Shown here in pieces: positions 25,127 through 33,982 of a DNA stretch of 64,000 bases. Source of the stretch: Cytobacillus solani (GTDB taxonomy: Bacteria; Bacillota; Bacilli; Bacillales; Cytobacillaceae); NCBI RefSeq assembly GCF_001420595.1, contig NZ_LJIX01000006.1:366361-430360 (forward strand), written 5' to 3'. Position numbers and translations under genes: made by a program. Position 1 is the stretch's first letter; each line of letters starts with the position of its first letter. The notes under the pieces were generated by a model, which searched no databases, had not been told where the DNA came from, and was given only the letters and a program-made list of their open reading frames with translations.

Positions 25127-25762
25127 TTAAAATTCAACTCGTATTGTTTCACCATCATAAATCATTTCATCCTTTTCATTGAAGACATCACTTGTCATAA
25201 TCTCAATGGAATTAACATTTGATTTTTCAATAATGAAACCAAGATTGCCATTCTTCATTCCATTTGGCGCAATTTCCCCATTTAAATCTTCTAAGTAAAT
25301 ATCATCCTCAAATGTTACCTTTTCGCCAGAGCTTGTATTTAGAATGGCGATTGGTGCAAATTTAAGCGGCTGATTAGATGTGTTCTTTATTTCCACAAAA
25401 AACTTTATGAAATCAAATTCTTGGTCATGTGTATAGGAATGATAGAAATCAATCAAACTGTAATCAGGTTTAAAGTGAAGAATCTTTGCTTCTCTGATTG
25501 TTAAATCGATTGAACCGACTTTGTATGTATGGCTGTCATGTTCTGCCGCCTTAACCGTCAGCTCGCCGCGATTATCGCGTGAAAATTGCCCAACCTCCTG
25601 AAGCAGCCTGTCATCTGATACTTGCGGATTAAGAATGTAGTCATCATAGTAACTTGGAATGGTATTATTTGAGCTAGTTTTTGCAGCAACAGACTTTTCA
25701 TCGTTAAAGGAACAGCCAGTTAATGTGATTAATAATAAACATAGATAAATAACTTGTTTCAT
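25127..25762 (-). CDS. Lipoprotein with DUF4352-like immunoglobulin-type domain
   Basis: A 211-residue secreted protein. The signal peptide KQVIYLCLLLITLTGCSFND has a lipobox LTGC, so the mature protein is anchored by Cys in the outer leaflet. After a ~40-residue linker, a beta-rich region begins with IDLTIREAKIL and holds FIKFFVEIKNTSNQPLKFAPIA, the layout of DUF4352-like domains. The ATG at 25762 is chosen since it opens the signal peptide. No partner gene is evident. Function unknown. Confidence 0.75.
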   Translation of the reverse strand: MKQVIYLCLLLITLTGCSFNDEKSVAAKTSSNNTIPSYYDDYILNPQVSDDRLLQEVGQFSRDNRGELTVKAAEHDSHTYKVGSIDLTIREAKILHFKPDYSLIDFYHSYTHDQEFDFIKFFVEIKNTSNQPLKFAPIAILNTSSGEKVTFEDDIYLEDLNGEIAPNGMKNGNLGFIIEKSNVNSIEIMTSDVFNEKDEMIYDGETIRVEF

Positions 25763-25790
25763 AGCAGAACCCCCATCCATTTTTACAAAG

Positions 25791-25829
25791 AGTTCCCGTT
25801 GGTATATGCAATCAACGGGAACTTTTTTT
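25791..25829 (+). terminator. Hairpin with plus-strand T-run upstream of the lipoprotein gene
   Basis: AGTTCCCGTTG pairs with CAACGGGAACT and is followed by TTTTTTG on the plus strand. On the minus strand it comes after the phosphatase gene and the dispersed repeat, so it may also end that transcript, though its minus-strand T-tract is weak. Confidence 0.6.
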
Positions 25830-25865
25830 GATAGTATCAGAATTTATAACTTTGGAGTTAGAGAA

Positions 25866-26016
25866 TTGTCTAGCTCCAGCGCCTATCGCCTATCAAACTT
25901 CAGGTCCCTTCCTACGATAAGTCAACATCGGTTCGCTCTCGCTCACCGTGTTTCCTTTATCGAAAGAACCGGTCCTTCCAGTTTGTACGGCGATGACCAA
26001 GGCGCTTGCGCTTTTC
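25866..26016. repeat. Dispersed Bacillaceae intergenic repeat (~150 bp)
   Basis: The element runs from TTGTCTAGCTCCAGCGCCTA to GGCGCTTGCGCTTTTC. From memory, elements with these ends occur between genes in many Bacillus-type genomes. It is more GC-rich than its surroundings. A 72-codon open frame across it is spurious. A shortened copy with the same ends is at 54521-54553. Confidence 0.7.
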
Positions 26017-26025
26017 ATACTTAAC

Positions 26026-27411
26026 TTATTTATCATTAATTTCAACTTTTGCTTGAAGCAGGTCAAAGATAATTTTTGCGTGGTCCGTATTGTCTAACTG
26101 CCCTGCAAACTTATTACTTGCTGGTCCAAATGCATAAACGGGTACATCTTCACCTGTATGTCCGCCAGTTGTCCAGCCAGTATAGGAACGCTTATTAAAG
26201 ATGTTCTCAATCGCATTATCGATTTCCGTAAAATTATTCTTTTTAGCAGCATCTTTAACAGATTGAATTTCTTCTGCCTTTAATTCTAAATCAATATACT
26301 TTTTTAGAGTCTCTTCAACGTTCGCACCCTTGGCAATCAGGTCTGCCATAAAGTCAGGTGTACGTTTTGCTGCTTTAATTGGCTCAGGGAACCAGTTATA
26401 GATTCCATCCGCCCCAATTGAAAATCCGCCGGTAGAGTGATCCGCCGTTGCAACAACTAGTGTATTTTTGTCCTTTTTGGCAAAATCAATCGCAGCCTGG
26501 AATGCTTTTTCGAAGTCCTCCATCTCACTCATGGCACCAACGATATCGTTGTCATGGCCAGCCCAATCAATTTGGCTGCCTTCAATCATAAGGAAGAAAC
26601 CATCTTTATCTTTATTTAATCGGTCGATCGCTGATTTTGTCATTACCTCTAATGAAGGTACATCTTTATCACGGTCTATCATTTTTGGCATGCCTGCAGG
26701 AGCGAATAAACCAATAACCTGCTCGTCTTTTGATTTCAATAATTCATCGCGACTCGTTACATAGCGAAAACCATCTTTTTGAAATTCTTTTACAAGATTA
26801 CGATCTTTTCGCACAAAAAGGTCTGTCCCTCCGCCCAAAAGAACATCAATTTTATGTTTTCCATTAATAAGCTCGTCATAATAATCATCAGCAATCGCAT
26901 TCATATTTTTACGGCTGACATCATGTGAACCGAATGAAGCAGGTGTAGCATGGGTGATTTCTGAAGTTGCAACAAGTCCTGTTGCTTTTCCTTTTTCTTT
27001 TGCTGCCTCTAAAACTGTTTTTACTTCTGTTCCATCATTATCCACAGCAATCCCGTTATTATATGTTTTAATACCAGCTGCCATAGCGGTTGCAGCCGAA
27101 GCGGAATCTGTAATGTTTTGAGCCGGATCTTCCGGATAAGTCATTTGCTGACCGACTAAATAAGGGTCAAAAGCCGTCTCCTCAGCAAATTTTGTTTTAG
27201 GGTCATTTATCAAGGAGCGGTAAGCAGAAGTATAGGATACGCCCATTCCATCTCCAATTAGAAAAATAACATTTTTTGCTTTCCCATTGCTCTGGTTATT
27301 TTCCTTTGCCTCAACTGTTGAAAATGATCCGGAAAAATTAAAGCCAGCAAGTGCAACTGAAGATACAACTGCAAAAGGTACTAGTTTTCTAGTGAATTTT
27401 TTAATAGACAT
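26026..27411 (-). CDS. Secreted alkaline phosphatase
   Basis: A 461-residue protein. A Sec signal peptide (residues ~1-38, VPFAVVSSVALAGFNFSG, cleavage near VEAKE) precedes the catalytic domain. Metal and active-site blocks are NVIFLIGDGMGVSYTS, DSASAATAMAAGIKTYNNGI with the nucleophilic Ser, GSHDVSRKN, FFLMIEGSQIDWAGHDND, TADHSTGGF and GGHTGEDVPVYAFGP. It releases phosphate from organic esters outside the cell. The start follows GGAGGGG. Enzymes of this kind are usually under PhoP control; I did not find convincing PhoP boxes. A TAA stop and the dispersed repeat follow directly. Confidence 0.95.
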   Translation of the reverse strand: MSIKKFTRKLVPFAVVSSVALAGFNFSGSFSTVEAKENNQSNGKAKNVIFLIGDGMGVSYTSAYRSLINDPKTKFAEETAFDPYLVGQQMTYPEDPAQNITDSASAATAMAAGIKTYNNGIAVDNDGTEVKTVLEAAKEKGKATGLVATSEITHATPASFGSHDVSRKNMNAIADDYYDELINGKHKIDVLLGGGTDLFVRKDRNLVKEFQKDGFRYVTSRDELLKSKDEQVIGLFAPAGMPKMIDRDKDVPSLEVMTKSAIDRLNKDKDGFFLMIEGSQIDWAGHDNDIVGAMSEMEDFEKAFQAAIDFAKKDKNTLVVATADHSTGGFSIGADGIYNWFPEPIKAAKRTPDFMADLIAKGANVEETLKKYIDLELKAEEIQSVKDAAKKNNFTEIDNAIENIFNKRSYTGWTTGGHTGEDVPVYAFGPASNKFAGQLDNTDHAKIIFDLLQAKVEINDK

Positions 27412-27595
27412 CTTTTCCCCTCCCAATTTTGATTACGAGATTAGTATATATTGGGATTATTAAGGAGAAGTGAAGGGAAGGTTTTAGTATTGTAAAGATT
27501 CGTGGTGGGAGAGGGGAATAAAGAAAGTGATTTGGACATTTTAATCTTATTACAAATTTTCCAAGCTCATGAATTCCAAAACTTGCTCAGATAAA

Positions 27596-27630
27596 AAGGA
27601 ACGGTCCTTCATCGAGGTAATGAAGGACAA
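27596..27630 (-). terminator. Terminator of the MocR regulator gene
   Basis: GTCCTTCAT pairs with ATGAAGGAC; on the minus strand CCGTTCCTTTTTATC follows. It lies 50 bp after the stop codon. Confidence 0.55.
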
Positions 27631-27680
27631 AACATGAATCCCTTTTAAATTAGTTTATTAATATAAAAAAATTTATAATC

Positions 27681-29108
27681 TTAAAACATTGATTTTTTTA
27701 ACCTTACTATTCCTTCTTGGATTAATTTAGACTCTACGCGTCCATAAGTTAGCCGTATGTAACCACTTTTAGAACCTAATAAAGAGCCAGGAACAAAGGC
27801 TACACCATTACGTAATGCCCTTTCAAGCAATTGATATTCATTGATTTCATCTCGTAAACGACACCATAAATGAATTCCGCCCTCTGGTACATGAAATGAT
27901 AAATGATCAGACAATTCTTCCTCCAAATTGGAAATTAATATGTCCCTTTTTTCAATTAGCTTATGTACTAAATATTTTATATTTGTGCTAAATAAATCCG
28001 AATCCAAAAATTCAGCAGCCATCCATTGAGGGAAAATACTATGACCAAAATCAATTTGTTGTTTAGCATCGGCCAATCGTTGAATAACATTATCGGGTCC
28101 AACAATCCAACCTATACGTAATCCAGAAGCTGCTATTTTTGAAAAGGAGCTAATGTATAAGACGTGACCTCTATCATCCAGAGATTTAAGTGTGGATGTA
28201 TCGATATCATTTGAAAATGAAATTAAGCTATAGGGGTCATCTTCAACAATCGGAACTCCTAATTCTCTTGCTATTTCTAGTACACGTTTTCTATTGTTCA
28301 AAGATAATATGCTGCCTGTTGGATTTTGAAATATAGGATTAAGAAAAACCATTCTAATTTTATGCCTTTGATATAAATAAAGAATATCTTCTGGATTTAT
28401 ACCATTCGGCCCAACAGGGAGTTTAAACGTTTTTATACCTGCCGAACGAAATAAGGGTAAAGAGTGTGCATAAGAAGGATCTTCGTACGCGATTGCATCC
28501 CCGTGATTTAACAAGCATTGAATAACAAGATGCAGCGCTTGTTGTGCACCAGAGGTTATCAAAACAGACTGACTGGAGCATTTTATATTTTTATAATCTT
28601 CTAAGTGTTTAACAATCCTATCGCGAAGACCGAGATTGCCTTGGGGATGTTCATATCCGAGAGATTGATGAAACTCCTTTTTTGCTAGTATTTCTTTAAA
28701 AATATCATAGGGCATCAAGTCATGTGCCAATTCACCACTTGCAAAGTTTATTAAATCTTTTCCATGAATTTCTCCACGAATATGTTGATATATTGGGAGA
28801 TTCGGTAGAAACGATCCCCGCTCAACATACAGATCCCAATTAGGAATTCGAGAGCGGGTTAATCCCCACACGTCTTTATGTACCTTTGTTCCACTCCCCT
28901 TAATTCGCTCGATCGTTCCATGTGAATATAGAACGTCATACGCAGTAACAACTGTCCCCCTGTTTACTCCCAATTCTTTAGCTAAAGTCCTTTCAGATGG
29001 AAGAAGTGTTCCAGGAGGATATTCACCATAAGCAATTCTCTTTTGAATAAAATTAGCGATCTGTTGATAGAGTGGGATATCACTTTGTTTATCTAGTTTC
29101 CATTCCAT
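27681..29108 (-). CDS. MocR/PdxR-type regulator (GntR HTH fused to PLP aminotransferase fold)
   Basis: A 475-residue protein. Residues ~5-70 are a GntR winged helix (IPLYQQIANFIQKRIAYGEYPPGTLLPSERTLAKELGVNRGTVVTAYDVLYSHG). Residues ~110-475 are a class I aminotransferase fold with PLP-binding Lys in ISSFSKIAASGLRIGW and the NPTGS and EDDPYSLI blocks. MocR proteins use PLP or an amino-compound adduct as signal. It is divergent from the nitrate-reductase-like operon (336 bp between starts), so it might control that operon, but the usual targets are PLP or amino-acid genes. Confidence 0.9.
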   Translation of the reverse strand: MEWKLDKQSDIPLYQQIANFIQKRIAYGEYPPGTLLPSERTLAKELGVNRGTVVTAYDVLYSHGTIERIKGSGTKVHKDVWGLTRSRIPNWDLYVERGSFLPNLPIYQHIRGEIHGKDLINFASGELAHDLMPYDIFKEILAKKEFHQSLGYEHPQGNLGLRDRIVKHLEDYKNIKCSSQSVLITSGAQQALHLVIQCLLNHGDAIAYEDPSYAHSLPLFRSAGIKTFKLPVGPNGINPEDILYLYQRHKIRMVFLNPIFQNPTGSILSLNNRKRVLEIARELGVPIVEDDPYSLISFSNDIDTSTLKSLDDRGHVLYISSFSKIAASGLRIGWIVGPDNVIQRLADAKQQIDFGHSIFPQWMAAEFLDSDLFSTNIKYLVHKLIEKRDILISNLEEELSDHLSFHVPEGGIHLWCRLRDEINEYQLLERALRNGVAFVPGSLLGSKSGYIRLTYGRVESKLIQEGIVRLKKSMF

Positions 29109-29331
29109 TATTATCACCATTGTTTCCCATCTTCAAAAAGTTATTTACAGTCTGATCTTAATATAAACAACATACAATCATTTAATCCATATGAACTATC
29201 ATTGTCAAGATAATTATGTTGGAACCGTATTACGAGTAACTAGTCCACATGACTACAACTGAAAAGGTCCAATTATTAAAATTATTTGTTCCGTAATAAC
29301 TTTTTCAACATTCTATGAACCCATTTTTAGA

Positions 29332-29347
29332 TGTGAAGAACAGCACA
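29332..29347. promoter_or_regulatory. FNR/CRP-type box upstream of the nitrate-reductase-like operon
   Basis: TGTGAAGAACAGCACA matches the FNR pattern TGTGA-N6-TCACA at nine of ten positions. Its centre is ~105 bp before the first start codon. A promoter with the box at -41.5 would start near 29381. The rest of the gene-free stretch 29109-29444 shows no other clear signal. Confidence 0.55.
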
Positions 29348-29444
29348 TTTTTACAATATTAAGGATGTGTAAACTTTAATTGCAAGTGACAGTTTAGGAC
29401 TTACTGAATAGAATTCTAATTTCATAAATGAGGAGGGACTAATT

Positions 29445-30527
29445 ATGGAAGAACATAATGGATTAAAGAAAAAAATCGGAGAATCCAATACGAAAGCGTT
29501 TGCTTCTCATTATGCCAAATCAATGTTTTTTACTGTGGTTGTTTTAACAGTATTAACTTTTATTGGCACGAGGCTATTTATCCATATCGATTTAAATCTT
29601 TACGGATATATGGTAGGAACGCTCGTGTTTATTGGAGGGTTTTTCTATCGCTTCATTTCATGGGGGGAGAGACCGCCAACAAAAATCTTAATTAAAAAAG
29701 GTATAAAACTATTATTTACAAAAACAACACCGAAAATAGCAGTTCAACATTTAGCTATTTTTGATTTTATTAAAAAACGGGGTGTTGAACGCTGGCTGCA
29801 GCATATTTTAATCGGCTGGGGTTGTATCCTGGCTTGTCTTGTCACATTCCCGCTCGTATTTGGCTGGATGTACTTTACAATGAATGACAATGGCTCATAT
29901 ACAATCGTACTTATGGGCTTAGATTTAATGAAGGTAAAAGCAGATGGGATGATTGCTTGGTTGTCCTACAATGCATTAAATGTGGCAGCCATTATGGTTA
30001 CAGCTGGTGTTTGTATGGCACTACACCGACGGTTGAAAAATATGCAGGCTAGAGCTGAGCAAAAATTCATTTACGACTTTCTTCCGCTTTTCCTATTATT
30101 ATTTATTTCGATAACAGGACTTTTATTAACTGTTCAAAATGTCTTTCTAGATGGCTGGCTGCAGCCACAAATGTCACTGATCCACCAGTTTTCCGTTATC
30201 GTAACACTAATTTATTTACCATTTGGTAAGCTTGCCCATATTCCATTCCGTCCGATGAGTGTATTTGCAAGAAACTACCGTGAACATTATGGAAAAGAAG
30301 CAATGAAAGAATGTAAAGTGTGCAGCAATCATTTTGTATCAGTAGAACAATCAAACGATGTGATTCAAGTACTTGGTGTCAATGATATCGATTTTAATAT
30401 GAAAGACGGCTTTAATCTTGCTGAGTTGTGCATGCCATGCCGCAGGAAATATCGAATTTCCAGATTTTCAGGATTTGCAACTCACCAATTAAAAGTCAAG
30501 GAGGCAAATCAAAATGCACATGGATAA
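29445..30527 (+). CDS. Membrane cytochrome b-type subunit (quinol oxidising, NarI/FdnI-like)
   Basis: A 360-residue protein with about six membrane spans. Candidate haem ligands are His residues in WLQHILIGWGCI, MALHRRLKNM, SLIHQFSVIV and FGKLAHIPFRP. The C-terminal tail in the cytosol holds two Cys pairs (ECKVCSNHF and CMPCRRKY), probably a zinc or iron site for docking. It would take electrons from menaquinol and pass them to the Fe-S and molybdoenzyme subunits encoded next. The start follows GAGGAGGG; the 3' end overlaps the next gene by 14 bases. Confidence 0.75.
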   Translation: MEEHNGLKKKIGESNTKAFASHYAKSMFFTVVVLTVLTFIGTRLFIHIDLNLYGYMVGTLVFIGGFFYRFISWGERPPTKILIKKGIKLLFTKTTPKIAVQHLAIFDFIKKRGVERWLQHILIGWGCILACLVTFPLVFGWMYFTMNDNGSYTIVLMGLDLMKVKADGMIAWLSYNALNVAAIMVTAGVCMALHRRLKNMQARAEQKFIYDFLPLFLLLFISITGLLLTVQNVFLDGWLQPQMSLIHQFSVIVTLIYLPFGKLAHIPFRPMSVFARNYREHYGKEAMKECKVCSNHFVSVEQSNDVIQVLGVNDIDFNMKDGFNLAELCMPCRRKYRISRFSGFATHQLKVKEANQNAHG

Positions 30528-32703
30528 TTATAAAAATCCCAGAGATAATTTTTTTAAAGAGATTGAAAATATAAATCATCCTGACGAAACACTAGTCCCA
30601 ACTCACTGCAGTTATTGCGCGATGCAATGCGGAATGAATCTAAGGGTAAATACAAAAACAAATAAAATTATTGGAGTTGAACCTCGATACGATTGGCCAG
30701 TAACCCTTGGAAAGATGTGTCCGAAGGGGGTTACAGCTTATCAACAGACAAATCATCCAGATCGTCTTTTAAAACCGTTAATACGTGACGATGCATCTTT
30801 AAAAGGAACAAAAAAAGGTTTCAGGGAAGCAAGCTGGGAAGAAGCTTATGATTTAATAGTGAAAAAGTTTAAACAACTGCAAGCTGATTATGGGAAAGAT
30901 TCTCTTTCGGTATATGGAGGAGTTTCCATGACAAATGAAAAATGTTATCTAAATGGGAAATTTGCTCGTGTTGCACTGCAAACGAAATATCTCGATTACA
31001 ATGGACGATTTTGTATGGCAAGTGCGGCAAGCGGTATCAATCGTTCCTTAGGGATTGATAGAGGATCGACCGTACCTTGGACAGATATACCAGAAACGGA
31101 TTGTTTGTTTCTCGCAGGAAGTAATACAGCAGATTGCCATCCAACGATGATGTTTCGTGTTTGGGCTGTTCAAGAAAGAGGCGGATATTTGATTGTTGTC
31201 GATCCAAGGGAAACGCCAGTAGCCAGAAGAGCAGATGTCCATCTTGATTTAAGACCTGGAACAGATTTGGCTCTTGCGAATGGAATATTGCATATATTAA
31301 TCAAAAATGGTCACACAGATGACGATTTTGTAAAAAAACATACAAACGGTTTTGAAGAAACAAAAGAATTGGTAAAACAATTTACACCCGAATATACAAG
31401 TCAAATTACAGGTGTTGCCCCGGAGAAAATTATTAAGGCGGCTGAATTATATGGGAAAGCACCAAATGCGATACTCTTGTTTGCAAGAGGAATAGAACAA
31501 CAGGTGAAAGGCGTTGATAATGTTTCAGCTTATATTAATTTAGCACTTGTAACTGGTAATATAGGTCGTCCAAAAGCAGGTGTTGGAACGATAACTGGCC
31601 AAGGAAACGGTCAAGGTGGAAGAGAACATGGTCAAAAAGCCGACGCCTTGCCTGGATACCGGAAGATTACAGATCCAGAGCATGTAAAGGAAGTAGCAAA
31701 GGTGTGGGGAATTGAGCCAGAGGAAATGCCAGGAGAAGGAGTATCTGCCTTTGAATTATTTGGATTAATGGAGAAAAAGGTCATTCGTTCTATGTATCTT
31801 CTTTGTTCTAATCCAGTTGTTTCAGCCCCGGACTCTAACTATGTTCGTAAAGTATTAAAACAGCTCGACTTTATGGTTGTTTCTGATTTTTTCTTATCAG
31901 AATCTGCAGAGTATGGAGATGTAGTTCTTCCAACCACAACATGGTCGGAAGATGAGGGGACGACTACCAACGTTGAAGGTCGTGTTATTAAGATCAATCG
32001 AGCTCAAATGCCTTTAGGCGAGTCAAAGCCAGATTGGCTTATACAAGTGGAATTAGCGGAACGTCTTGGCCGTGGAAAATACTTTTCTCATTTAAAAACT
32101 TCAGAGGATGTCTTTAATGAATTGAGGTTAGCCTCAAAAGGTGGAAAAGCAGATTACTACGGGGTTACTTGGGAAAAAATCAAAAAACAAGATGGTGTAT
32201 TTTGGCCATGTACGAAAGAGGAAGACCCGGGAACACCTCATATGTTCCTTGATAAAAAGTTCTATTTCCCTGATGGAAAAGCAAAAATACTAGCTCTCCC
32301 TTATGTTCCAGCAGCGGAAGAACCTGATGAGGAATTCCCACTCCACTTAACAACGGGACGGGTTGTTTACCATTATCTATCAGGCAATCAAACTAGAAGA
32401 ATTCAATTTTTAAAAGATATGTGTCCTGAACCATTTGTCGAAGTACATCCAGAAACAGCAAAAAAATATGATATAGAGCATGAAGAAAGAGTTCGTTTGT
32501 TTACACGACGAGGGGAAGTTATTTATAAAGTGAAACTTACTGAAGCCATACGTAAGGATACCTTATTTGTCCCCTATCATTGGGATTTTGAACAAGCAGC
32601 AAACATCCTGACAAATCCAGCTCTTGATCCAATTTCTAAAATGCCGGAATTTAAGGCTTGTGCCGCTCAAATTGAAAAACTAGAAATGAAGAAGGTGCAA
32701 TAA
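30514..32703 (+). CDS. Molybdopterin nitrate reductase, catalytic subunit (NasC/NarB type)
   Basis: A 729-residue Mo-bisPGD enzyme. The N-terminal [4Fe-4S] site is CSYCAMQC with KMCPKG. The molybdenum ligand is the Cys in YNGRFCMASAASG. The pterin blocks include GQGNGQGGREHGQKADALPGYR, VEGRVIKINRAQMP and TTGRVVYHYLSGNQTRR. These follow B. subtilis NasC closely, as I recall that sequence, so nitrate is the likely substrate. No Tat signal is present, so it works in the cytosol. Instead of the NasB NADH subunit, its neighbours are cytochrome b, ferredoxin and Rieske proteins, so electrons probably come from quinol. AAGGAGG lies 9 bases before the ATG. Confidence 0.88.
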   Translation: MHMDNYKNPRDNFFKEIENINHPDETLVPTHCSYCAMQCGMNLRVNTKTNKIIGVEPRYDWPVTLGKMCPKGVTAYQQTNHPDRLLKPLIRDDASLKGTKKGFREASWEEAYDLIVKKFKQLQADYGKDSLSVYGGVSMTNEKCYLNGKFARVALQTKYLDYNGRFCMASAASGINRSLGIDRGSTVPWTDIPETDCLFLAGSNTADCHPTMMFRVWAVQERGGYLIVVDPRETPVARRADVHLDLRPGTDLALANGILHILIKNGHTDDDFVKKHTNGFEETKELVKQFTPEYTSQITGVAPEKIIKAAELYGKAPNAILLFARGIEQQVKGVDNVSAYINLALVTGNIGRPKAGVGTITGQGNGQGGREHGQKADALPGYRKITDPEHVKEVAKVWGIEPEEMPGEGVSAFELFGLMEKKVIRSMYLLCSNPVVSAPDSNYVRKVLKQLDFMVVSDFFLSESAEYGDVVLPTTTWSEDEGTTTNVEGRVIKINRAQMPLGESKPDWLIQVELAERLGRGKYFSHLKTSEDVFNELRLASKGGKADYYGVTWEKIKKQDGVFWPCTKEEDPGTPHMFLDKKFYFPDGKAKILALPYVPAAEEPDEEFPLHLTTGRVVYHYLSGNQTRRIQFLKDMCPEPFVEVHPETAKKYDIEHEERVRLFTRRGEVIYKVKLTEAIRKDTLFVPYHWDFEQAANILTNPALDPISKMPEFKACAAQIEKLEMKKVQ

Positions 32704-33264
32704 ATGAAAAAGAGGTTGTATCTTGAACTCGAAAACTGTATAGGTTGTCGTTCCTGTTTGGCAGCTTGTACACAATGCGGTGGTCACGAAGAACGGAACA
32801 GAAATTATGTATACGATGTGAATCCACTTGTTGACAGACAAACAATGCCTCTTATGTGCCTTCACTGTGTAAACCCCGCCTGTGCTAGAAGTTGTCCAGC
32901 ACAGGCGATTCAAATCCATGAAACGGGAGCCGTTTTATCAGCGTTGGTTGAAAAATGTATCGGATGTCAAAATTGTACAATTGCTTGCCCATATGGGATT
33001 CCAAAGTTTGATACAGAACAAAACTTAATGTATAAGTGTGACCTTTGTATCGACCGTTCAAAGGATGGAATCCCGCCAATGTGTGCGAGTGTCTGTCCTA
33101 CCAACACGCTACAATGGTTGACAGATGAAGAAATAGAACAAAAGCAAAATAAATTTAATCTCGATAACGGTAAATGGGTGACAAGTATGCCTTATTTAGA
33201 AGGAGAAACAAATGTAAAAGTGAATCTCCCTGGAATTTTACAGGGCATTTCAAAATTGTATTAG
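32704..33264 (+). CDS. Four-cluster [4Fe-4S] electron transfer subunit (NrfC/DmsB-like)
   Basis: A 186-residue protein with four Cys groups: CIGCRSCLAAC, CLHCVNPACARSCP, CIGCQNCTIACP and CDLCIDRSKDGIPPMCASVCP. That is room for four [4Fe-4S] clusters, as in the electron-transfer subunits of respiratory molybdoenzymes. It should link the cytochrome b/Rieske part to the catalytic subunit. It starts directly after the stop codon of the molybdoenzyme, with AAGGTG upstream, and is followed by the Rieske gene after 12 bases. Confidence 0.9.
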   Translation: MKKRLYLELENCIGCRSCLAACTQCGGHEERNRNYVYDVNPLVDRQTMPLMCLHCVNPACARSCPAQAIQIHETGAVLSALVEKCIGCQNCTIACPYGIPKFDTEQNLMYKCDLCIDRSKDGIPPMCASVCPTNTLQWLTDEEIEQKQNKFNLDNGKWVTSMPYLEGETNVKVNLPGILQGISKLY

Positions 33265-33276
33265 GAGGGATTTCAC

Positions 33277-33801
33277 ATGGCAGAAAAAAATAACAATATC
33301 CCGTTCAATGAAGATCATTACACTCATAATATAAACCGGGATAATGAGAGAAGCCTTGACCGACGCGGCTTTATGAAGACTTTGGTTGGTGCAGCAGGTG
33401 TGTTCGCCGTTGCATCCCTTCCTTGGGGAGTAATAGCCGCAAAAGAATTATCCGATTTAGGTGATAAAAAATATCCTAAGCAGAAAATTACAGATATCAC
33501 TTCTTTTGCTATTGGTGATTCGGTGGACTTTGCTTTTCCAGGTGAACATGACAGCGCAATTTTAATTCGTTTATCAGAAAATAAGTATGTTGCTTATCAA
33601 AATGCCTGTACCCACCTTCGCTGTCCTGTTTTTTGGAAGAAGGAGGACGGAGAAATGCTCTGCCCGTGTCATCACGGAAAATTTGATGTAGAAACAGGTG
33701 TGCCAATTGCCGGTCCGCCAAGACGACCGCTTCCTGAAATCTATGTAAAAGTGGAAAATGGCGCAGTCTATGCTGTGGGGGTTAAGCGTTATGAGGCCTA
33801 G
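33277..33801 (+). CDS. Rieske [2Fe-2S] protein with Tat-type anchor
   Basis: A 174-residue protein. RRGFMKTLVGAAGVFAVASL at residues ~28-48 is a twin-arginine signal-anchor. The cluster ligands are in CTHLRCP and CPCHHGKFDVETG, followed by GPPRRPLPE, as in QcrA-type proteins. It is placed on the outer face of the membrane. A Rieske protein together with a cytochrome b would suit quinol oxidation with outward proton release. GGAGGG precedes the ATG. Confidence 0.92.
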   Translation: MAEKNNNIPFNEDHYTHNINRDNERSLDRRGFMKTLVGAAGVFAVASLPWGVIAAKELSDLGDKKYPKQKITDITSFAIGDSVDFAFPGEHDSAILIRLSENKYVAYQNACTHLRCPVFWKKEDGEMLCPCHHGKFDVETGVPIAGPPRRPLPEIYVKVENGAVYAVGVKRYEA

Positions 33802-33982
33802 TTATGTAAATCTAATTATGCTTTGTGGACTATTAATGCTGAATATTATTTTTACTCAAAATATGGTTCATCAATTTTTCTATCAAAATTATGGATGGGT
33901 TCTAATATTTTGTTTTTTAAACCTTTTACTTTTTCCAATCGGAATCTATATTTATAAACATGATCAAAAAGGTATGGGTTAG
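33791..33982 (+). CDS. Small two-span membrane protein of the nitrate-reductase-like operon
   Basis: A 63-residue protein with two hydrophobic helices (VNLIMLCGLLMLNIIF and YGWVLIFCFLNLLLFPIGIY) and a charged tail. The ATG at 33791 overlaps the Rieske stop codon by 11 bases and has GGGGG upstream, so it is translationally coupled. It is probably a small structural or assembly subunit of the membrane complex. No family recognised. Confidence 0.65.
   Translation: MRPSYVNLIMLCGLLMLNIIFTQNMVHQFFYQNYGWVLIFCFLNLLLFPIGIYIYKHDQKGMG

Noticed and set aside
25806-26024. A 72-codon plus-strand open frame
   Set aside because: It coincides with the dispersed Bacillaceae repeat, lacks a ribosome binding site and begins inside a terminator.
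30514-32703. Formate dehydrogenase as identity of the molybdoenzyme
   Set aside because: The GQGNGQGGREHGQKADALPG block and overall order follow assimilatory nitrate reductase NasC. The Cys in NGRFCMASAASG fits that family too. Formate use cannot be fully excluded without a tree.
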